Shown here: piece after piece, positions 58,990 to 64,000 of the stretch
Position numbering within the stretch: the stretch's first letter is position 1
Layout of the letters: each line of letters opens with the position of its first letter
Source of the DNA: Lachnospiraceae bacterium
GTDB taxonomy: Bacteria; Bacillota; Clostridia; Lachnospirales; Lachnospiraceae
NCBI GenBank assembly: GCA_024699325.1
Contig: JAILPS010000014.1
Coordinates: forward strand, 1 to 64,000
DNA length: 64,000 nt
Direction of reading: 5' to 3'
Made by a program: the position numbers and the translations under genes
The notes under the pieces: generated by a model
Told to the model about the DNA's origin: nothing
Seen by the model: only the letters and a program-made list of their open reading frames with translations
Database searches by the model: none

Positions 58990-60177
58990 TTATTCGACAG
59001 GATTGCATTCCGGACATGGAATGTATCCGCTTCCTCCGCATTCGCACATAACCTTGCCGTTTCCCTCACATTCTCTGCAGACCAAGGTTCCTTCGCCGTT
59101 ACAGTCCTGACAGGTCAGAATACCGCTTCCAGGAGCTGTGCGGTCCTGGCTGTTGGGGTCGCCGCATCTGTGGCAGGTAAAGTGGCAGTTTCCACCGCAC
59201 TGTATACATTTGCCGGTTCCGCCACAGTATACGCAGGTGTCATAACCTACTATAACGCCCGTATCATACCAGGTCTCGCCCTCCTCAGGTCCCGCAGTCA
59301 CTGCCTGAATGCCGGTTCCCTGACAATATGCACAGTTGCCGGTTCCGTTGCAGGCAGCACATGTCTCCGGGTCATATCCGGAACCGCCGCAAAGGTCACA
59401 TACCGTTCCGCCTGTTCCTTCGCATCTGGCACATGTGACTATACCGCTGCCCGCGCAGATTACGCAGGTGCATTCTCCCTCACCGTTACACACAGGACAG
59501 AGAATTTGCCCGCTTCCGTCGCAGGTATGGCAGGCCACCTGAATGTCTGTCTCTGGCTGCGTATCAGGATTATCCGTCTCTGGTTCTGAATTAGGATTAT
59601 CCGGGTTCACAACTGCCGTGAGAAGTGTTACGTCCACTTCATATTCATCCACCACATTCTGTGCAGAAACGCGTGCCACCTCCAGGTTTTCCTGTACTTC
59701 TTCCACCCTGGATTCGTCCACAATGCGCTCCACAGTGATTTCAGCCTCTTCATTGTTTCCGAGGAATCCCTGCTGGTAAGACTCTTCGAAAATCTCCTCG
59801 ATTCCGTCGGCAAATGGAAGGCCGTCCAAGCTTATCTCGGCACATACAGATTCCGCGTCCGCATTCAGGCACTCCACATCCATGATGCACATCTCTTCAT
59901 CGAGATACAGCCTAAACTCCGGATTGATGCGGACAAACACAACCGCGCTGAAATTATATTCTTCAACAGAAGGAATAACTGGCTCCTTAGTGACATCCGC
60001 TTCCTGTGAAAATGTTGTTTCCATGGTTTCACTCTCTGAAACCTCTGCATCAGTTTTGGATGCAGCAGTGGTTACAAGTTCAGAAACATCACCACCTGTG
60101 TCCGGGGTGTTTTCAGAACACGAGGTCATAAGAGCACACGTCAAAATACAACAAACAAGTAACTTTAATTTCTTCAT
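58990..60177 (-). CDS. lipoprotein: RsgI-middle-like domain plus long array of DnaJ-type zinc-finger (CxxCxGxG) repeats
   Basis: Lipobox CILTCALMTSC; FVRINPEFRLYLDEEMCIMDVECLNADAESV...; 10 exact CxxCxGxG motifs plus degenerate ones. Confidence 0.85.
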   Translation of the reverse strand: MKKLKLLVCCILTCALMTSCSENTPDTGGDVSELVTTAASKTDAEVSESETMETTFSQEADVTKEPVIPSVEEYNFSAVVFVRINPEFRLYLDEEMCIMDVECLNADAESVCAEISLDGLPFADGIEEIFEESYQQGFLGNNEEAEITVERIVDESRVEEVQENLEVARVSAQNVVDEYEVDVTLLTAVVNPDNPNSEPETDNPDTQPETDIQVACHTCDGSGQILCPVCNGEGECTCVICAGSGIVTCARCEGTGGTVCDLCGGSGYDPETCAACNGTGNCAYCQGTGIQAVTAGPEEGETWYDTGVIVGYDTCVYCGGTGKCIQCGGNCHFTCHRCGDPNSQDRTAPGSGILTCQDCNGEGTLVCRECEGNGKVMCECGGSGYIPCPECNPVE

Positions 60178-60294
60178 TGGTAATTCCTCCTAAAAAGAGC
60201 TAATCATTAGAATATCACTTAAAAAATGTCTATACACAAATGTATTTTTATAGATACATTATAGCACTATGTGTCAGTCAATTCAACGACAAAA

Positions 60295-60331
60295 GAAAAA
60301 GGGCTGACACTAGGTCAGCCCTAACTTAACG
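60295..60331 (-). terminator. terminator of csp gene; copy 2 of the ~37-nt repeat
   Basis: GAAAAAGGGCTGACACTAGGTCAGCCCTAACTTAACG, about 34/37 identical to copy 1. Confidence 0.8.
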
Positions 60332-60335
60332 TTGA

Positions 60336-60539
60336 TTAAGCGATAGGTGTTACATTGACAGCCTGAAGACCTCTGTTGCCCTCTGCTGTGTCATATGAAA
60401 CCTTCTGTCCGTCCTCAAGAGTCTTGTAACCCTCCTTAGCGATGCCGCTGAAGTGAACGAAAATGTCCTTGCCATCCTCATCATCTGTGATGAAGCCGTA
60501 TCCCTTAGATGCGTTAAACCACTTAACTGTACCTGTCAT
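60336..60539 (-). CDS. csp: cold-shock protein
   Basis: [33 protein letters not shown]. Confidence 0.97.
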   Translation of the reverse strand: MTGTVKWFNASKGYGFITDDEDGKDIFVHFSGIAKEGYKTLEDGQKVSYDTAEGNRGLQAVNVTPIA

Positions 60540-60725
60540 GGTAACCTCCTTATTTGGTGACTTCTGTCACCTTAAAAATCCGCATATAAAATTAACACAA
60601 AGAAGGAATAATGTCAAGAAATACAGTTAAGTTTCGGTTGAGAAGATTTCGCACTTGTGATACATTTATTATATCATTTTGCGCGCATGTGCGCGGACGT
60701 GAAATGTTTAATCAGAGGATAACAT

Positions 60726-63533
60726 ATGATACTGGATTACAGAGAATACGAGAATACCGCCAGGAAGGCAGTGGCGGAGGGCGTGGTACTGCTTAAGAAT
60801 AAGAAGAAGGCGCTTCCGATCGCCGCGGGCAGTAATATTGCGGTTTTTGGAAGAATGCAGAACCACTATTATAAGAGTGGTACAGGTTCGGGCGGCATGG
60901 TAAATGTCACGAAGGTCTGGGGGATAATGGATGCCCTTAGGCTTGAGGATATCGTGATCAACGAGGCTGTATCGCAGTTTTACAGGGAGTTTGACAAGAG
61001 CCATCCCTTAGATACAGGTGTTGGTTTTGGCAATGAGCCCTGGAGCCAGGAGGAGGCAGCCGTGCCCGCAGAGCTTGTAAGAGCTGCAGCTTCTGAGTCA
61101 GAGCTCGCGCTTGTGATAATCGCGAGAACAGCCGGAGAGGAGCAGGACTACGCAGATGCGCCGGGCGCCTACAGACTAAGCGCGGCTGAGGTGGAGATGC
61201 TTAAAACCGTCAGGGAAGCATTTGACAAGGTTGCCGTTATATTAAATGTCAGCGCGGTCATCGACATGAGCGACATCGAGGTGGTGGCGCCGGATGCCAT
61301 ACTCTATGCATGGCAGGGCGGCGAGATGGGAGGCTTAGGCCTGGCCGACGTGCTCATGGGCAGAGTGAGCCCCAGCGGCAAGCTGGTTGACAGCATCGTG
61401 AAGGATATTAAGCGCGCGCCCGCCTACGAGAATTTCGGGCAGGATGTGGACCGCGACTTCTATAAGGAAGACATATATGTCGGCTACAGATACTACGAGA
61501 CATTTGACAGGGATGCGGTTTTATATCCCTTCGGCTTCGGACTCAGCTACACCACGTTTTATATAGAGCCAATCGATGCGGATTTCTCTGACACTTTGGC
61601 CGTGGGACTTAGCGGCTGCGTGATCGCGAAGGTCACAAACACCGGCAGATATGCGGGCAAGGAGGTCGTCCAGGTCTATGTCAGGGAGCCACAGGGCAAG
61701 CTTGGCAAGAGCGCTCTGAAGTTAGTTGGCTACAAGAAGGTTACAAGCCTGGCGCCGGGCGGTGTGCAGGTGGTCTCAATCAATGTTGAGCCATACACCT
61801 ACGCGTCATTTGACGACAGCGGCGTCACAGGACACAAAAACGCCTATGTTTTGGAGGCGGGAACATATAAGTTCTATGTGGGTAACAGCTCGAGAAACCT
61901 GCAGGAGGTGGGAGAGTTCACCCTCCACAAGACCAGAGTCATAAAACAGCTGACAGAGCAGGCGGCGCCTACTGTTAGCTTTGAGAGAATTCGCCCTGAG
62001 GCATGCGCTACGGGCTATAAGATTGCCTACGAGGACGTTCCTCTTGCCACGGTTATCGACACAGAGGAGGCACACGCGGACAGACCTGAGTGCCTGTCAT
62101 ACACAGGAGACCAGGGCATTAAGCTTGTCGATGTGAGGGATAAGAAGGCCTCCATGGAGGAGTTTTTAGCACAGCTTTCTGACGAGGATTTGTCCTGCAT
62201 CATCAGGGGCGAGGGCATGGGAAGCCCGAAGGTTACGCCCGGAACCGCCGCAGCATTTGGCGGTGTGAGCAAGTCACTTCGCGAGTTTGGAATACCCTGC
62301 GGCTGCTGCTCGGACGGACCAAGCGGCATGAGACTTGACAGCGGTGCGAAGGCATTCTCCCTGCCAAATGGAACGCTTCTCGCGTGCACATTTAGCAGAT
62401 CCATAAACACGAGACTGTACAGGCTCTTAGGAACTGAGATGACTTACAACAAGGTCGACGTTTTGTTGGGACCTGGCATGAACATACACAGGCATCCCCT
62501 GAACGGCAGGAATTTTGAATACTTCAGCGAGGACCCTTATGTGACCGGAACCATCGCGGGGGCTCAGATTGCGGGTCTCAGGCAGGCGGGAGTCACGGGA
62601 ACGCTTAAGCATTTCTGCGCAAATAACCGCGAGAAGAACCGCCACGGCATGAACAGCATAATCTCCCAGAGAGCGCTCAGGGAAATATATCTGAAGGGCT
62701 TCGAGATGGCTGTCAAGCAGGGTGCTAACTCTGTGATGACGACCTACGGCGCGCTAAATGGCGAGTGGACCAACGGACGCCACGATCTGCTCACAAACAT
62801 CCTGAGAGGCGAGTGGGGATTTAAGGGCATCGTCATGACCGACTGGTGGTCAAACATCGGCGACGTCGGCGGAGTGGTTAACAAAACCAACTTTGCAAGA
62901 CTTGTGCTTAGCCAGAACGACTTCTATGCGGTGTGCCCTGACGGCGGCGCAAACACCACGGGGGATAACACTTTAGAAGAGCTGGCGGCGGGCAATATAA
63001 CCAGGGGCCAGTTAGTCAGAAGTGCTTATAATATATGTAACTTCCTCATGCGAACCAACGCCATGAGAAGGATGCTTGGAGAGAATATCGACATAAGCAT
63101 CGAGGGCAGAGATATGGCAGGGGAGGACGATAAGCAGGCTGAGGTTACCTACTACGATGTGGAGGACGGCTCAGAGATCGACCTGAAAAACGTCATATCC
63201 TACAAGGGCGGAAGCTATGTGTTTGGCGTAAATGTCTTAAAGAGGGGCTGCTACTACATGGACATGGTGGGCTCTAGCGAGCTCTCAGAGCTTGCCCAGA
63301 TACCTGTGGCAGTGTTCTTCCAGAGCATTCCGGGCGGAACATTTACCTTCAACGGAACCGGAGGCAGTGACATGACAGTCACGAGGAAGATACTCTTCTC
63401 GGCCAAATACGGCGTTTTGAGACTGAACTTTATAACTGGGGGACCTGATCTTAAGAAGATCAAATTTAGATTTGAAAAGGAAGTAGACAATATGCTGGAC
63501 TGGGGTGAGTTCTCAGAATATATCTACGGTTAA
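60726..63533 (+). CDS. glycoside hydrolase family 3 protein, reversed domain order
   Basis: GH3 C-domain-like region and FnIII-like region come first; catalytic domain (GTLKHFCANNREKNRHG, KGIVMTDWW) is C-terminal. Confidence 0.88.
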   Translation: MILDYREYENTARKAVAEGVVLLKNKKKALPIAAGSNIAVFGRMQNHYYKSGTGSGGMVNVTKVWGIMDALRLEDIVINEAVSQFYREFDKSHPLDTGVGFGNEPWSQEEAAVPAELVRAAASESELALVIIARTAGEEQDYADAPGAYRLSAAEVEMLKTVREAFDKVAVILNVSAVIDMSDIEVVAPDAILYAWQGGEMGGLGLADVLMGRVSPSGKLVDSIVKDIKRAPAYENFGQDVDRDFYKEDIYVGYRYYETFDRDAVLYPFGFGLSYTTFYIEPIDADFSDTLAVGLSGCVIAKVTNTGRYAGKEVVQVYVREPQGKLGKSALKLVGYKKVTSLAPGGVQVVSINVEPYTYASFDDSGVTGHKNAYVLEAGTYKFYVGNSSRNLQEVGEFTLHKTRVIKQLTEQAAPTVSFERIRPEACATGYKIAYEDVPLATVIDTEEAHADRPECLSYTGDQGIKLVDVRDKKASMEEFLAQLSDEDLSCIIRGEGMGSPKVTPGTAAAFGGVSKSLREFGIPCGCCSDGPSGMRLDSGAKAFSLPNGTLLACTFSRSINTRLYRLLGTEMTYNKVDVLLGPGMNIHRHPLNGRNFEYFSEDPYVTGTIAGAQIAGLRQAGVTGTLKHFCANNREKNRHGMNSIISQRALREIYLKGFEMAVKQGANSVMTTYGALNGEWTNGRHDLLTNILRGEWGFKGIVMTDWWSNIGDVGGVVNKTNFARLVLSQNDFYAVCPDGGANTTGDNTLEELAAGNITRGQLVRSAYNICNFLMRTNAMRRMLGENIDISIEGRDMAGEDDKQAEVTYYDVEDGSEIDLKNVISYKGGSYVFGVNVLKRGCYYMDMVGSSELSELAQIPVAVFFQSIPGGTFTFNGTGGSDMTVTRKILFSAKYGVLRLNFITGGPDLKKIKFRFEKEVDNMLDWGEFSEYIYG

Positions 63534-63536
63534 ATA

Positions 63537-64000
63537 ATGAAACAATATAATTCACAGTATGAGACAATGACGCAGGCTCCGGTCTCGAAGCTTGTTGTGC
63601 AACTTGGCATACCCACGACCATAAGCATGCTGGTCACGTCCATCTACAACCTGGTGGACACGTTTTTCGTCGGACAGCTAAACAGCGATTCGGCGACCGG
63701 AGCGGTGGGCGTTGTGTTCTCCTTCATGGCGGTTTTGCAGGCTTTTGGCTTCATGTTTGGACAGGGCGCCGGAAGCAATATTTCCAGACTCCTGGGGGCG
63801 AAGGATAGTAAGAGAGCCAGCGTGTTTGCGGCCACAGGCTTCTACGGCTCCATAGCCATGGGGCTTCTGATATTTCTGATAGGAAGCATGTTTAAGACTA
63901 AGCTTGTGTATCTGCTAGGAAGCACCGAGACCATATTTCCATATGCCAGGGACTATCTGACCAACCTCATATGGGCGGCGCCCTTCGTCATGGGAAGCTT
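63537..64000 (+). CDS. MATE family efflux transporter (truncated by window end)
   Basis: MKQYNSQYETMTQAPVSKLVVQLGIPTTISMLVTSIYNLVDTFFVGQLNSDSATGAVGVVFSFMAVLQAFGFMFGQGAGSNISRLLG; open to window edge. Confidence 0.9.
   Translation, partial: MKQYNSQYETMTQAPVSKLVVQLGIPTTISMLVTSIYNLVDTFFVGQLNSDSATGAVGVVFSFMAVLQAFGFMFGQGAGSNISRLLGAKDSKRASVFAATGFYGSIAMGLLIFLIGSMFKTKLVYLLGSTETIFPYARDYLTNLIWAAPFVMGS

Noticed and set aside
1-64000. Anti-phage defence system, prophage or integrative element
   Set aside because: No integrase, transposase, restriction/toxin-antitoxin genes or flanking att-like repeats at the single tRNA were recognised

Overview
This 64 kb window looks like chromosome from a Lachnospiraceae-type anaerobic Firmicute (taxonomy inferred from protein character and gene order only). 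It holds about 50 genes, one tRNA-Cys, and many intrinsic terminators. I saw no rRNA, CRISPR array, prophage or transposase. Conserved housekeeping blocks are rpsF-ssb-rpsR, gdpP-rplI-dnaB, queD-queE-folE-queC-queF, aroA, truA, rpsT, hflX, malQ and plsC. The most interesting signals are: (1) a pyruvate formate-lyase locus split into three separately translated ORFs (a 680-aa core without the glycyl-radical tail, a 72-aa Cys-rich protein that begins like the glycyl-radical domain, and a 79-aa autonomous glycyl-radical domain), followed by pflA and a 57-aa 2[4Fe-4S] ferredoxin missing from the ORF track; (2) a single protein joining an MTA/SAH-nucleosidase-like domain to a spore-photoproduct-lyase-family radical SAM domain; (3) a lipoprotein joining an RsgI-like middle domain to at least 10 DnaJ-type CxxCxGxG repeats; (4) a four-gene Hsp70 / membrane zinc-ribbon / DUF5685-like / J-protein module with a Y/G/S/Q-rich linker; (5) a structured leader before queD that could be a preQ1-class riboswitch; (6) several perfect inverted repeats at promoters. 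Also notable are a LacI-type ligand-binding domain fused to GGDEF, a ParB-like/BMP fusion, an MFS symporter with a large extracytoplasmic insertion, and a GH3 enzyme with reversed domain order. All calls come from reading the sequence; no database search was run.
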